Positions 29,340 through 42,771 of a stretch of 64,000 nt of DNA are shown piece by piece; position 1 is the first letter of the stretch, and each line of letters opens with the position of its first letter. The DNA lies in the NCBI GenBank assembly GCA_036925085.1, contig JAUPFP010000030.1, positions 2,947,045 to 3,011,044 on the forward strand, in the 5' to 3' direction. This stretch comes from Brachycybe producta (taxonomy: Eukaryota > Arthropoda > Diplopoda > Playtdesmida > Andrognathidae). The translations under genes were made by a program, and so were the position numbers. The notes beneath the pieces are model-generated. The model was not told the origin of the DNA and searched no databases. It saw nothing but the letters and a program-made list of their open reading frames with translations.

Positions 29340-29700
29340 CTTAAGATAAAACTCAGCCGCCGCCGACTATATTTAGGTTATGTGCTTGGCCGCCATCAGC
29401 CGACATTTTTAGTTTTTTTGTCTTTTTTATATATAAAATGAAAATTTTTGTTCAATTTATAACTATAATTTTTAGTCACTTTATTGTAAATCCATCAGAA
29501 TGCATTTCTACACATAATAATTCATCATTTGTTTATAATAATATTTTTCATTTTTCGTAACACTCAGCGCGCCGCCGCTGGGTTTTAAATTAGTAAGATC
29601 GATACATACGAACACGATCGATATATACAACCACGATCGATACATACAAAACAAACGCAATCGAAACATACAAACATAATTGATTATCGATATAACTTTT
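29340..29700 (-). promoter_or_regulatory. DRE (ATCGAT) cluster and GCCGCC motifs, probable TMEM184C promoter
   Basis: ATCGAT occurs at 29598, 29617 and 29636, exactly 19 bp apart in a 19-bp tandem repeat (GATCGATACATACAAACAC-like), and again in a perfect TATCGATA at 29685-29692. GGCCGCCATCAGC near 29390 resembles a YY1 site. It lies 150-490 bp upstream of the TMEM184C start. Use as a promoter is inferred from position. Confidence 0.5.
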
Positions 29701-30982
29701 CAAATTATTATTAATATTGAATAAAAAAAATTATAATTATGACATAAAATAATTGCAAATATTACAAAAAAAAATATATAATATTAACAAATTTTATTCA
29801 AACATTTGATTTCAATTTTATATTCACAAAATTTAAATAGTATAAAAAAATTTGCATAGAAAAACATCCATACTGTACTAATTTATGGCAATAAGTTTTT
29901 AAATGTTTTTTAGCAATATCATTTATTAAAGAGTGTTCTTAACTAGTAGTTAATTTTTATCAAGTTTATATGCAGGCACTTCATTAGAAATATTTATTTG
30001 AAAAATCCCACTAATTTTATGTGTATTTTTTAAATACAAAAAAACAACCAAAAATAATATCAGGGTATTTTTTTCCATTTATAATTAGGATTTAATAATT
30101 TTTCTTATTGCTGCGCGCTATAAAATTTTAATGCAAATTTGCAACCAGAAAAAAAATCTAAAATTAAAATATTTTGGTATTTTTCCCCTCTTATTAATCT
30201 GGTTTATGTATAAATTTAAACTAATCTGCAAATTTAACTTCCAAATCAAAATTAAAAAAAAACTAATTTCCTGACAATAAGAAAAATCTACGCCTATTTG
30301 CAGCAACACGAAATAAAATTTTGCTCAATTTGAAAAGTACTCGTCAAATTTGTCTTTAAAAATTTCCTACGTCGAATTCGGCTCTCAATCTTAATTTATA
30401 AAACAAGTGGCAAAACGAAATTTCCAAAAAAAAAAACCAATTCTTTTTTTAATATGTACAAATCCAAAAAAAAAAAACACACAGACAAAAAGAAGACTGG
30501 TCATCACACGATTTGCATCACTTCGAAAGATACCTCAACAAAAGAATATAAAAATACGAATCTCATATTGAGCAGATCACATTTTAAATTGATCTACTTT
30601 GAAGTTAAATTCATTTTGTTTGTTTGTTTCTGGGCCACAAACTCCTAGCTGAAAGCACAACCAAAAAAGGCCAATCAACACACACACACACATAACCCCC
30701 TGCTGAACGACATTTTGTTTCACTCGTGACATATAAATTAAATGCCAAATAAATCTAATAAACAGAAATGCCAAGTTGACAACTGAAATAAGAGGTGTGG
30801 TGTGTGTCATCATAATATACATTATATAAAGGACTTTCTCTTTTCTTTTATGTTAAAAAAGATGACTGGAAGTTTGTTTTGTAGAATATTTTAGCTACTA
30901 ATTCAGTTGTTATTACTTTTTTTGTTTTAAAGTCCCACAAGTGATCCTGTTTGTTGCCAAGAAAGAACACGAGAGAAAAAAA
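29700..30982. other. AT-rich intergenic region between SLC20 3' end and TMEM184C 5' end
   Basis: Very AT-rich, with poly(A)/poly(T) runs and a short CA repeat near 30680-30692. I see no gene and no member of the repeat families. Confidence 0.5.
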
Positions 30983-33900
30983 CTATAAGGCAACAGCTCG
31001 AAAGATGGCCATCAGAGCAGCTGCAAGTCCTCCTGCAACCGGTAACGTCACAACCCAAGCAAAAATGATATTTCGGAACAGTTTCCAGTCGACACCCTGA
31101 CGAGACCTCGTGTAACCCACAAACACGACCGAACCCACTTTGCAGTGTGTTGTACTTATTGGAATTCCAACTTTAGATGCCAAGAGGACTGTTAGCGCAG
31201 CTCCTAATTCAATACTAAAACCACTAAAAACAAAAACAAGAAAAAACGAAAACAATTTAAATTTCATTACAAAGATACTTTGACATGGTGAAAATGCTTT
31301 TTTGGCTCTTTGTATTTTTTATTCTCTGGTCAAGTACATGTAGACAACCTTTCGATGAAAAACAAAATCAACCTGTCAAAATGGCCTCATCGGTATCTAT
31401 GACAAAATGTTCCCCTTCCCTTCATGTCACTTCATTTACTAAATGTTTCCTTAAAATGTACTTATTCAGGATCTAGTTGACCAGAGCTTTAAAAATCAAG
31501 TGTTTCAACACAACAAAGGGAACTTTGGAGTTCAAAGTAATTAATTACAGTTTATTACAGTTTTTGTGTCTTAAATATCCCTTTTGAAGTTTTCTTTTTA
31601 GAATTTCCTTTAAAAAAATCCCGTCTATTTTGCTTACATCATGATTAAAAATGAAAAATAAGATTATTTTGAGATCTTGGCTCTCAATCAACAACACAAA
31701 TTACTCAAAAAGACTAACCTTGAAGGTGTTATCTTGGTCAGATCTTCACCGATCGTCTTCATGACTCTACGGCCCCAGATCCATAGACCAACAGAAATAC
31801 CAAAACCTCCAAAGAATAATATTCCGAGCGGAGTCTCGGCTGCTTGTTGAACGTTTCCTTCAAAGTAAACCATCCATACAGCAATCAATGGACCGATAGC
31901 ATTACTGAAAATGAAAACAAACAAAAATAAAAATTTAACACTCGAGAATACGAGCACGATACAACTCGAGGAAAACAGTTTGATCTCGCAGTAGTACCTA
32001 ACATCATTTCCACCGTGTGCAAACGAACCAAAAGTAGCGGTCAACACCTGAAGAAAGGTGAAAAGTCTAGCAGTTTCTGGTTTATCACCTGACTCGACTT
32101 CCGGTTTCACTTCAGAGTCCTGCAAAAAAAAATCAAATATTATTAAAAACGTAAACAAAAAATTACAGAATGGATCAACATTCAAATAATCTATTTTAGC
32201 AAAGCTTGATGCAAATTCCCAATTACCATCGCAAACAAAAATGTTCTATCTAATTATTAAATTAAATAATAAAAGTGCAGACCTTATTTCTAATCAACGC
32301 TTTTACAAAAGCCATGCAACCTTAATTAATTATCCATGCATCTTAATTTGATTTAAAAAAATGAAGAAATAAAAGCAATCACAAAAGAATTCGCGCAATT
32401 AATCAGATGCAATTTTTTTTAAATACCGATGCAGTTTCTAAGTGGCGATTAACACTGGCAATTTTATTCCTCCACAAGATTTAGTAAAAATAGTGCTGCG
32501 AAACATTGCACAATTTCTTCCAAGACAACAAAGACGAGCATTTTTCTGCCAAGTCTTGCGAGATTATCATCACATTGTTAATTTTAATTTATTCTAATAC
32601 AAAATTAAGAGTGAATCTTGCTGTAAATATCGCCAATGTGATCGCAACTTAATAGAAATTATTTAACTTGCGCTACCAAACTGAAAACGCTTTCAAATTT
32701 TACATTTAACAATTTTTTTTGCTTTGCAATAAATTGTCCCCTTAATAATGGGCAATCACTCAATACAACTAAATAATGGAATGTTTAAAAGCAAAAATAT
32801 AAAGCGAAATTTAGGCGGAAATTTAAAAAAACGGAAAACCTGACACTTGAACACTTATAACAGGATTGCGGCGCAGAAAAACACCTATTTTTTAGTATGC
32901 GTATATTTCAATGTTGAAACCCTCTGCTTAAGAGTGTTCAAGTGCCAAGTTTTCTTATTGAAATTTAAGCCCTAAACTGACAAAATATGCAAATAAAAGA
33001 CTCATTACAAAAAATCATAAAATTGTGACACTCATATCTTATGATGTTACTTAATTGTGATCTTGTCATTAGGATATTATACACACGCATATGACAGTAT
33101 TTGTCACATAATGTTTTGTAATTTGGCTTTTGGAACTGTTACAAAACGATGAAATACCAGAGATGTGATAATTTACTGTCATATGACAATCTTTGTAATG
33201 AGTTTCTGGTTTATAATGAATTAAATCATCAATGAAATATTATTGAAATGTAGCATTTTTATTTGGATAATTTTGCCTTTTGTGTGTTGATAATTTCGCT
33301 TATTTCTTAATAATCTTGCTCATCTAATTTTGCTTTTGTTGCGTACATGCAGCAGCAATTCATAGCCACAGCCATACGTCAAACATTTGCGACAAAAATC
33401 AAAGATATTCGAACGAACGCAAAAGTTTTACCATAGGCAGGATACCATCTTTGGAAGTAGGACCGCTGAACAACGGAGCCGTGGAATTATTATAGCGCAG
33501 ACCTAGAGGAGTAATAAGAAAGAGGAGATGCTAAAGACACCTAACACACACCACACGACACACCATATCCTGGACCCATCATTCTGCAACAAAAGGGATC
33601 CAACAAATTTTCCCCCCCAAAAAATCGGGGGGGGGGGGGGGGGGGGGGGGGGGTTGCTTCTTTCTTCCTTGTTTTTTTCTTTCTTCTTAGAGAACAATCC
33701 CCAATTTTCATTATTCCGGGATTTCGTCCGGATTCATTTTTAATGAACTTAACTATAAACTGTGCAGAAGTCATGATACCCTTAAAGTTAAAATTTCTTT
33801 TAAAAAATCAAATATGTAAATAGAAAGTCTATTCCGTTTGCCGTAAAATCAAAATTCGACGTTATTATGTTAGTAAGGTTAATTTCTTTTTTAAAAAACA

Positions 33901-36900
33901 TCTAATTTCATACTTTTCTTCTTTGTAAAGATGTTTTCTTCCTAAATAATTGACAAAGTTAATTGCGAGTTAGTTAAATAAATCTCACATCTAAAGCTTT
34001 TTTAACTTCGCACCTACTAGTTCGTATATATTTGTTTAAGCTGATTTTAAAGTAGAAACGACTCTCGAACTCTGGTTATTCTGTCTATCAGAAGCAAAAT
34101 TAAGAGAAACTTGAAAGTGATTTTCGAAACTAGAAGGCTAGAAGCTCAATCACTTAAAACTATTCTCATGTTAATATCTTTCAAAATAAACTTTTGATGT
34201 CTTGCTTTGAACATGATCCAACTTTAAGCAGACGATATTATTTCATTTTTTGTTTTATTAAAATGTTTATTTTGAATGCTACGACGATATATCAACTTCA
34301 GCTAGCATTCTAGTTTTTAACACATGTTCAATTTCATCTTAAGTGTCGCTCTTCCAACGAAGAATAATGTTGTTAATATAAGATGATTATTCTTTTTGAT
34401 TCATAAGAAATTGAAAGTGTTTTAAAAAAACTAGAAGAGTAGCTCAATCACTAAAGGGTATTTTTCATATTTTGCTATCTTTTAAAATAAGCTTTTTTTA
34501 CGTCAGTTTGGAACATGATTCAATTTTTAGCAGATTATTTTTTTAATTCTTTTGCTATTGAAAGTATTATATTTTGAAAGATAACAACATGAAAATACTA
34601 TTAAGTGGTTCAAGCTACCCGCATTCTAGTTTCTAATACACCATTGATTTCTCTTTAGTGCTGCTCTTCCAAAAGTGAAAAATAATCATGAGTTCGATTA
34701 AAAAAAAACCACTTTAAGGGGTTCTTCTTAACTAACTAGTTTTCAGGCAAAAATATTTTGTAAATTCAAAGTGCATTTGTGGTGTGGTTTTTTATAAAAT
34801 CTAAAAATAAGACAAAGAGTCCAAATGGTGCCGATAAATCATCTTGATCGATCTACCCACCCAACGACGCGTTGCTAGCGGGACTGGTCAGTTCATGCAC
34901 CCGAATGGAGACAGGTGTCACCTTTGAGGCACCATTCACTTTCAATATTGTGTCACACTGTGGCACACCAGAGCCGCCCTAGAATTCATGAATACAACAA
35001 TTGTACATAAACGACAAACGACAACCCCCCAAAACAACAACAACAAAAAGAGAGATCAGAAAATGGTCACCACCTTCACAACATTTTCCATTATTTCTCT
35101 CTACGACTGGAACAAAATGTTCGAACTTACCGGCGAACAAATCATTCGATTAAAATTCCCAACCATTTTCTGTCCTTTTTTGTCGAACGGAACGACGAGT
35201 AAAGAATAGAAAACATTAAGAAAAAACCTACCTTCATCGTAGCAAAGTCGTTCTTGAACGATTCCGGAATAATATCGATTGCGTTTTGACTCTTTTTGCA
35301 ATTCGGAACATCGATGACGGTGTCGACGTTTGTCGAGAAGTGGTAAGTGCTACTCGTAAGACCCGAATTAAGGTCTCGAGTGACGGTCTTTGCGTTGGCA
35401 CTACCGATGTCTTCCAGAGAAATGGCTTTAGAGTTCTCGGCAGAAGAGTCGTTTGGAGTTCCTTCAAGTATCGAAACGTCAAATTTAATAAAAGCTCTCA
35501 CAAACGAATCGTATACCATCTCACCTGCTCTCGGTGTTTCGACTGTGAAATTGACTCCACGATTGAGACCAGCCAAATCGTCTGAAAATCAAACGGAAAT
35601 ATAATAAATATAACGACAGTTAAGAGAGACTCGATATAACGAAATCTCACGAAGGATTTTTTTTCGCAGCCACGGAATGAGAAATGCGGCAACTAAAAAT
35701 CCAGAAAGGAGAGCAACAGCTACACTTATGATGAGTGCACCCCACCACGGAATCTGATCGAACTTCAAAACTATAAAATTAACACAAATTTGTTAAGAGA
35801 GAAAAAATCGTGCGTGGATCGGAGAAAGTTACTAAACAGTTCAATTTTCAGCTTTTTATACTTTTTTCACTTCAATTTCTTAGGATAAAAACTTTAGCAG
35901 TGAAGAATTATTATCTTAGTTATAACTTTTGTTGAAAACATATTTTTTTTCGTTGAAAACGTCACTCGAACTCTGTATTTCCCGAGCAGCCTCGGCAGAT
36001 TCAAAGACTTTCCGGTGAAAAATGAAGTCGAATGTCGTAGTGCTGTCGTCACAATGTAGTGGTTCGATTTTGGCAACAACTAAACTTCATTTTGTCCCTG
36101 AAATGTCTTTGAAAATTCACCTGTGTTCCAAGGGCGCAAGGAGAAACTTGAGTTTTAGAAACTAGAACTAGTAGCAGGATTACTTATACTGATATTTTCA
36201 GGTTGATATCGTTCAAAATTAACTTTTTATAGATAATTTAAAAAACATCATCAGCTTAAAGTTGGGTCATTTTAAAACTGACATTAAAAAAAGCTTATTT
36301 TAAAAGATATCAAAAACATGAAAACATCTTAAGTGATTGGGCTGCTCATCTAGTTTCTGAAACGCTTTCAAGTTTATAATAATTTTGATGTTCAGAAAAA
36401 TAAAATAAGCCAAATTGCGAAGGACATTTACACTTTAAAACAATTTTAAGAAGATTTTCATTTTATTATATTTAAAAATAAATTTTTTAATGGAATTTAG
36501 TTCTCTTTTTACTTCAAATTGGGTTCAAAATAAAATGACGTTTTTCTCCTAAAAAGTCAGAATAATCAAGAGTTCCAGGAGCGTTTACATTTTAAAAAGC
36601 ATATTTTAATATTGTTTTCATTAAGATGGTTTAAAAAAAAAATCAAGCTTATTTTATAATAAATCTTAAATATACGTACTCGAGGATCCATCGTGAACAA
36701 CTGAGAAGACATTAACAAATAAAGTGACACTATAAAAGAGAGGTAAGGCACGAAGACCTGGTTCCAAAGGCTTTTCCTGAAAACAAGACATCATATAAAA
36801 ACAACAGTTAGGAAATCAGATCGATCAAAGAAACCGAGACTTCGAAAACTCACTTTGTTCAGAATGAAATTCCGGATAAGAATAAATAAAGTGACCGAAA

Positions 36901-38433
36901 TGAGTCCAGACATCAAAGGAGAAACAAACCAAGATCCAACTATTATTCGCAAGAAAAAGAAGAAGCATATTATTTTAATACAATTTAAAATGGAGAAAGA
37001 ATAGGAGGAGGAGGCTATCGAGAGATAAAAGAGTGAGGCTACAGACCGATCTTGAGAAGTGTCATCCACTGAACTCCGTTCGCACCTCGAGCCACCAAAG
37101 AAAACCCAAGAGTGGCACCGACGATGCTGTGTGTTCCAGAAACAGGAAGTTTAAAGAAAGTGGCAGCTAACAACCAAACGGCACAACCTAAAATCGCATT
37201 TTTTTAGAATTTTAAATTTTAAAGAAGACCATTTTCGGCGATTGTTTTAATGGCCGTTCATTATTATTTTACCGATGAGAGCAGCCAAATTTCCCAACAT
37301 AAGTTCCTTTTCGGCATCTTGATAAATAGCCAGATCGATGATACCTTTTCGAATTGTATCCGACACTTTGTAACCTAAACAAATTCAGAAAATACATTTC
37401 TCGTGTCGTTTCAAACCTCCTTCCATATTATAAAACTAAAAAAAAAAAGCTAAATCTAAAAGCTAAGCTTAAAATCTTCACGTTTCTAAAGATGGCAAAA
37501 TCAAAATTCTATTGTGAGTTTAAGCTTAACTTTTATTTAAAGCTTAAGTTTGACTTAAAACAATGTAAAACATTGCTTATAGCTGTCTGTTTTGCATTAA
37601 ATGAACATAAAACATAAACAATTCACTGTTAGTTAGAGACTAGAATAGTATATGAATACAAAAAGTACATCCACATGATGATATCTTTCAAAATAAACTT
37701 TTTATTGTAATTAAGGTGGTTTTTAAAGTAGAAGTGTCCCTTGAAAACTGATGATTTTGACTCTCTGAAGCCAAAAATAGAGAAACTTTGAAAGTGTTTT
37801 TTTAGAAACTAGAAGGGTAGTTTAAATCTCTTGAAGGTATTTTCTTCTTATACATAGTTTATTTTGAAAAATAAGCCATGAAAACATGTTTGAATTAAAA
37901 AAAAAAACCGTTTACTAAGATACTATCCGGAAATTGTAAACATGGTAGAAACTAGAAACATTCTCATGGCGATATCTTTCAAAATAAACGTTTTATGATT
38001 GATAGTTTGAAAAATAAGTCATTTTTACCCAATGTTAATTAAAAAACCAACCTTCAAAATACTTCCGAATTACAATAAAACGTTTATTTTGTAAGATATC
38101 ATCATAAAAAAAAAGACTTTCTGCATATACTTCTGCAATTCTAGTCTCTAACAAACGGTTGCATTCTTTTTCTTTATTCGTTCCTATTATGCAAATCTTT
38201 GCCGTTTGCATTCTTAACTTTTGGTCGAATGTCTTACCTACGAGTACGGCACCGGCAATTTCAAATATAGTGGCCAAGATGCAAGCCTGTTTTAGGCTGA
38301 GCACCTTGGAACCGACTGAAGTTCCGAACGAATTAGCGACGTCATTGGCTCCTAATCCAAAAGCCAATACAAAGGCAACGACAAAAGCAACGATTAGAAT
38401 CCAAAAAACTTCGGGAGATTCGGCAGGAAGCAT
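30983..38433 (-). CDS. SLC20A: SLC20 (PiT) sodium-dependent phosphate transporter
   Basis: Twelve coding exons in transcript order: 38238-38433, 37273-37374, 37047-37187, 36854-36939, 36680-36776, 35651-35770, 35232-35581, 34861-34978, 33432-33502, 31998-32119, 31719-31904, 30983-31223. They join in frame to 609 residues (human PiT-1/2 about 650-680). The protein imports inorganic phosphate with Na+ across the plasma membrane. Both inverted signature repeats are present: [15 protein letters not shown] at 28-42, and GGNDV followed by SNAIGPL at about 463-474, the second split by an intron. Other hallmarks are [36 protein letters not shown] and [13 protein letters not shown] hydrophilic central loop of roughly 180 residues separates the halves. 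The start is the first ATG after a strong acceptor at 38490-38491, so the 5' UTR is spliced. The vertebrate A1/A2 split does not apply here. Confidence 0.96.
33627..33653. repeat. 27-base poly(G) tract in an SLC20 intron
   Basis: Twenty-seven consecutive G lie about 125 bases upstream (transcript sense) of the acceptor of exon 33432-33502, where the pre-mRNA carries 27 C. Its length is prone to sequencing error. Confidence 0.9.
34050..34345. mobile_element. fbA element in SLC20 intron (between exons 34861-34978 and 33432-33502)
   Basis: Left TCGAAACTAGAAGGCTAGAA, core CATGATCCAACTTTAAGCAG, right AGCATTCTAGTTTTTAACAC. Confidence 0.65.
34385..34735. mobile_element. fbA element, second copy in the same SLC20 intron
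   Basis: Left ACTAGAAGAGTAGCTCAATC, right CCGCATTCTAGTTTCTAATA, right end AAACCACTTTAAGG. Confidence 0.65.
35940..36450. mobile_element. fbA element split by an mtH insertion, SLC20 intron
   Basis: The fbA left end (ACGTCACTCGAACTCTG) is separated from GAGAAACTTGAGTTTTAGAA by about 160 bp (35978-36138). That insert carries the mtH interior (AAAATGAAGTCGA, GTCGTCACA) and the end CACCTGTGTTCCAAGG. Then come the arm ACTAGAACTAGTAGC and the right arm GCTCATCTAGTTTCTGAAAC. Confidence 0.6.
37715..38140. mobile_element. fbA element with TTAAGGTGG left end, SLC20 intron 1
   Basis: TTAA (37711-37714) plus GGTGGTTTTTAAAGTAGAAG is a good left terminus. GAAACTAGAAGGGTAGTTTA follows. Two rearranged halves are seen, and the right terminus is lost about 100 bases from the first coding exon. 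Confidence 0.6.
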
Positions 38434-38569
38434 TGTGGTTGTGGTTGCGGTGGCCCAATTCAAAAGACTAGGCAAAGTAGAAACTGCAACTAAAAAAACA
38501 AAAATGAAATTTACTGTCAAGTTTCGTAAACAATAGTCAAATTATATTGGTTTTAAGTGTAAAACGCGA

Positions 38570-38885
38570 CGCCACATTGTTCTTCTGTCTTTCAGGAGCC
38601 AACATTAAAACTTGAAAGTGATTTACAAACTAAAGAGTCAGCTCAATGCATTTATCTCTAATCCCTTTTTTAAAAAATTGATATATTTTTAGATGACCCA
38701 ACTTTAAGCTAACAATATTGATTTAAATTTTTTGTTCTTTAATAAAAAAGTTTATTTTGAAAAATAATCAACGTGAAAATACCATTAACTTCCCATTAAA
38801 GTGATTCAGTTACCGTTCTAGTTTCTAACACACTATCAATTTCTTTTCATTGTTGCTCTTCTAAAACACGGAATAATTCAAAGTT
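38570..38885. mobile_element. fbA element upstream of the SLC20 coding region
   Basis: Core AGATGACCCAACTTTAAGCT and right arm TTACCGTTCTAGTTTCTAAC; the left arm is partly lost. Confidence 0.6.
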
Positions 38886-38924
38886 AAAACTGAGCTGTTT
38901 ATCAAAAAAAATAACAAATCGATA

Positions 38925-39180
38925 GTGTTTTAGAAACTAGAAGGGTAACTCAATGACTTCATGTTGACATCTTTCAAAATAAACTATGTCAATTTGAAAA
39001 TTGAAGCAGACTATATTTTTAAAGTTTTGTTCTAAAAAAAGTTCATTATGAAAGATATCAACATAAAAAATATTCTTAAATTATCAAGTTACCTTTCTAG
39101 TATTTAAAACACTTTCAATTTCTAATTAGTGTTGCTTTTTTTCTGAAACATAGAATAACAAAAATTCATAAAACATTTAA
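38925..39180. mobile_element. fbA element, short copy
   Basis: Left TTTTAGAAACTAGAAGGGTA and right TACCTTTCTAGTATTTAAAA; the core is shortened. Confidence 0.65.
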
Positions 39181-39544
39181 TGGACATTTAAATGATAATT
39201 TCGCGTTTAAACAAATTGTATAATTAAGTTGTTTATGTTTGGAAAGAGTTCAATTTTCATCATCCAAGGTCTTAACTTCAAAAAACCACTCGGTATTTAT
39301 TTTATTTGTTTAAAATAAACGATAGAATGACGCAATATATCAATAGAAGAAGAAGATGATGATGATGATGAGGAGAACTTTAAATTAATATTGTTTAATG
39401 TTCATATTTCCCTTTATTTTAATTTAGTTATTATTTAAAAAGAACAAAAACATCTATTATATTTTTATGTGAAATTAATCCCTTGTTTATATTTCATTTT
39501 TTGTAATGAAAAGGGGCTTGGTGTTGGAGGCTAAAATTATGTCC

Positions 39545-39932
39545 TGATGAAACTGATTTGCGAACTCTTCATTATGTCAATTGAGCAAGTCAGCTGTCAA
39601 AAAAGCAAAATTAAGAGCAACTTCAACGCGTTTTATTAACTAAAACCGGTAGTTCGCTCAATTCAGGATAAATTTCTTGTTGATATCTTTTAAAATAAAC
39701 TTTTTATAGACAAAAATCAAAAAAAATTTCATCAGCTTTAAAAAGTTGAATCATTTTCAAATTCATAAAAAGTTTATTTTTTTAAAAAGATTATCAACAT
39801 TGAAAATACCCTTAAGTGATTGAGAACTACCCTTCTAGTTTTTAAAACACTTTCAAGTTTCTCTTCATTTTGTATCAGAATAATCAAGAGTTTGAGAGCC
39901 CCCCCCCCACCGTTTACAGCTTTAAAAACACC
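39545..39932. mobile_element. fbA element directly abutting the next one
   Basis: The right arm CTACCCTTCTAGTTTTTAAA continues to AAAACACC, followed by TTAA at 39933-39936, which also serves as the left flank of the next element. Confidence 0.7.
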
Positions 39933-39936
39933 TTAA

Positions 39937-40453
39937 GGTGGCTGAATAGATTGCTTTGAATTTTTTTTTCGACGCAAAAACGTCACGCGAACTTTATTTT
40001 TATAGAAATATTATGAAAAAAATTCAAATTGCATTCAAAACTAGAATGGTAAAATATTATGCTAAAAGTTTCTTCATGTCAATATCTTAAAAAATAAACA
40101 TTTTATAATAGTTCTCAGTTTGAAATTGACCCCGTTTTTATGGTTTTTTCCATTAACATTTCATAAAAAAAAAAATATTTTCGCCTTTTTTTTCAAACTG
40201 TCATAAAAAGTTTATTTTGAAAGATAATCATCATTTAAAAAACTTTTAGCATTATCATCCAGCTATTCTAGTTTCTAAAACACTTTGAATTTTTTTTTTC
40301 GTAATGGTTTTTTTTATGAAAAACGTTCGCTTGAAAAATATAAATTTTCTCAAAACTGACGATGATATTAAGAAACCTGGTATACAACATAATGGGCATT
40401 GTAGGCGCGCCATCTGGCGAGACAAAAACAAAATAGTTACCTATTCAACCACC
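39937..40453. mobile_element. complete fbA element, GGTGGCTGAATAG subtype
   Basis: Ends GGTGGCTGAATAG and CTATTCAACCACC are flanked exactly by TTAA (39933-39936 and 40454-40457). Length is 517 bp. Inner arms ACTAGAATGGTAAAATATTA and AGCTATTCTAGTTTCTAAAA surround AAACTGTCATAAAAAGTTTA. It is the best preserved full-length copy. Confidence 0.85.
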
Positions 40454-40489
40454 TTAAACTTCCTACACAATACATGCTAAGCACTACCT

Positions 40490-40802
40490 TTGACTTCATG
40501 CAATATCAAGTTACGTGTTTCTCAATCTGTGGCCCAAGAGCCAACTGTGAAATAACAATTTCAACGTTTAGAGATGAACCAACAATTATGTTGGTTTTTT
40601 CAATCAAAAACACTGGTTAGAGGCTAGAACGTTTCTAGTCGACAACTGATAATAACCAGACATCTAGCCTCTAACCAACCTTGATTAGAAAAAAGCATAA
40701 TTGTATATAATTGATGATGATTAGTTGATTACTTGACAATTGGCACTTGGGCCACAGACTGAGAAACATTTGTTTGATTTTTGCATGAAAATTCGAACCC
40801 TA
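40490..40802. mobile_element. mtG element, copy 2
   Basis: Right end (inverted) TAGGGTTCGAATTTTCATGC; the left end is eroded. A central hairpin pairs TTAGAGGCTAGA with CATCTAGCCTCTAA. Right flank GTAATCAT. Confidence 0.6.
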
Positions 40803-40916
40803 GTAATCATTAATAATATGACAGTCACACTAAAGAGTTTAATAAAAAATGTAGGCTAGGCTAGGCTAGGCTAGGAGCTAGGTTTAATTAATTATTCTCT
40901 TCCTATGACATTGTGT

Positions 40917-41127
40917 GACAGGCAATTAGAAAACGGGATGAACAGAAGTTGGTTCCGCCCTTTTTCATGACGACCGGCAACTTCTAATATTGGTTGGTTA
41001 TGTAGTCTGACGTCACATGCTCCATCCTTTTCAACGTTGAACCACACAACAAACCAATTAGAAGTTGCCAGTCGTCATAAAAAAGGCGGAGCCCACTTCT
41101 GTATGTCCCGATTTCTAATTTGCCTGT
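40917..41127. mobile_element. mtC palindromic element, copy 1, with exact 8-bp duplication
   Basis: Begins GACAGGCAATTAGAAAACGG and ends in the inverted equivalent ...CTAATTTGCCTGT. CATTGTGT flanks both sides (40909-40916 and 41128-41135). The two halves are nearly complementary over about 95 bases each. Confidence 0.9.
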
Positions 41128-41689
41128 CATTGTGTGGCGTTTTTTTCTTGGAGTTGTGTAGGATTGAAGTCCACAGCCTGAATGAATGAATGAATGAGTG
41201 AATGATTGATTGAGTGAATGGAGAGAGAGAGAGAGAGAGAGAAATACAATAAATACATAATGCATATTTTTCTGCGGTCCTACTGTCATTTTTTATATTA
41301 AGTTTTATTATTATTAAAGCCCACATATTAAAATAAAAAACAACAATTTGGCAAAATGACAGACATGACCACCCCCCCCCCCCCCAATGAAAAACGACAT
41401 TGCCACAAAGTCTCAAGTCATTAAAATAACACGTGATCATTAAGAACGTAGCACGTGGACGCACGTGGACGCACAAGTACAACATTAATTATATTTTTTT
41501 AAAAAAAAAAGCTTTATGAGAAAAATTACTGAACATTTTTTTTTATATTCAATAAATTTCACAAGAGATCTCTCTTCAAAGTAATTAACAAAATTATTAA
41601 TTTATGTTTTTTAAGAGTTTTTGAGTAATTAACACATTGACACTTAATAATTAATATTCGATCTGTCTCCCTTCTCATTTAGCTAAGAT

Positions 41690-42680
41690 TTTTTTTATAT
41701 TGCATTTTCATTAAACATATTCTACAGAGCTCTGTTAAGGACAAACAAACATTATGTCAAATTCAATTAATTCATTTAATATCTCTCTGTACAGCTGTAT
41801 ATTTAATTAATATTTAAATAGTAGACGTGTTCTACAGAATCCTGTGAAGAGCAAATATGTCGAATTCAATTTATTCAGTTAATAATCTCAAAATATTGAG
41901 TTAATACTTAAATATAAAATATATAAACTATTGACATTAAAATATTGATTTAGTATTTCAATTTAAAATATTAATAATAAAGTCAATTTTTATTTGGCGT
42001 TCATGTCCTTAACTGGATTCCGTATAAATTCACCTAAACACATTTAATTTGAATTCATTTAACTCATGTGTTGTGTACAAGGTATTAAGAGTTGGACAAA
42101 ATGTTAATTGTTTCCATTTGTTCAGATATTAAATAATAAGGTTAATTTTGTTTTGTTTATGTCCTTAACTGGACTCCGTATAATTTAACTAAACAAATTT
42201 AACATGAATGCATTTAACATAAGCATACTATAATGTCAGGCTTTATGCATTATCTACACTTGAGCCTAAATGCGTTCAAGTTAAACATATTTAGTTGAAT
42301 CATACGGAATCTAGTTAAGGACAAGAATATGGTAAAACTGACTTAATATCTGACTAAACTGAAATAGTAAATCAATATTTTGTTATACTAATTACCTTGT
42401 ACACACATTAGTTAAATGAATTCAAATTAAATGTGTTTAGGTGAATCATACGGAATACAGTTAAGGACATGAACACCAAATAAAAATTGACTTTTATTAT
42501 TAATATTTTAAATTGAAATACTAAATCAATAGTTTATATAAATTATATTTAAGTATTAACTCAATATTTTCAGAGTATTAACTGAATGAATTAAATTTGA
42601 CATTCTGTTTGGTTTGTTTAATATTTAAATGCATTTAACTTTTGTTAACCTGTGTAGGATAAGGTGATGGTCAGCTTAAA
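41690..42680. mobile_element. cluster of mtK elements in head-to-head arrangement
   Basis: One mtK lies in reverse (ending TGTACAAGGTA at 42084, followed by TTA). One lies forward from about 42396 (TACCTTGTACACACATTAGT). Between them, 42085-42390, is a diverged relative with its own inverted arms (GTCCTTAACTGGACTCCGTA facing CATACGGAATCTAGTTAAGG). The whole kilobase is a large imperfect palindrome. Confidence 0.65.
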
Positions 42681-42731
42681 GCCAAGGCTAAAAATCACAA
42701 GTTAAGTTTGATAGAGAAAAAAAAACACACT

Positions 42732-42737
<6 letters not shown>

Positions 42738-42768
<31 letters not shown>
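42738..42768. repeat. (GA)n microsatellite
   Basis: About 15 GA units. Another GA run is at 41221-41243. From 42780 to 43680 the DNA is AT-rich with no gene or family member that I can see. Confidence 0.9.
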
Positions 42769-42771
<3 letters not shown>

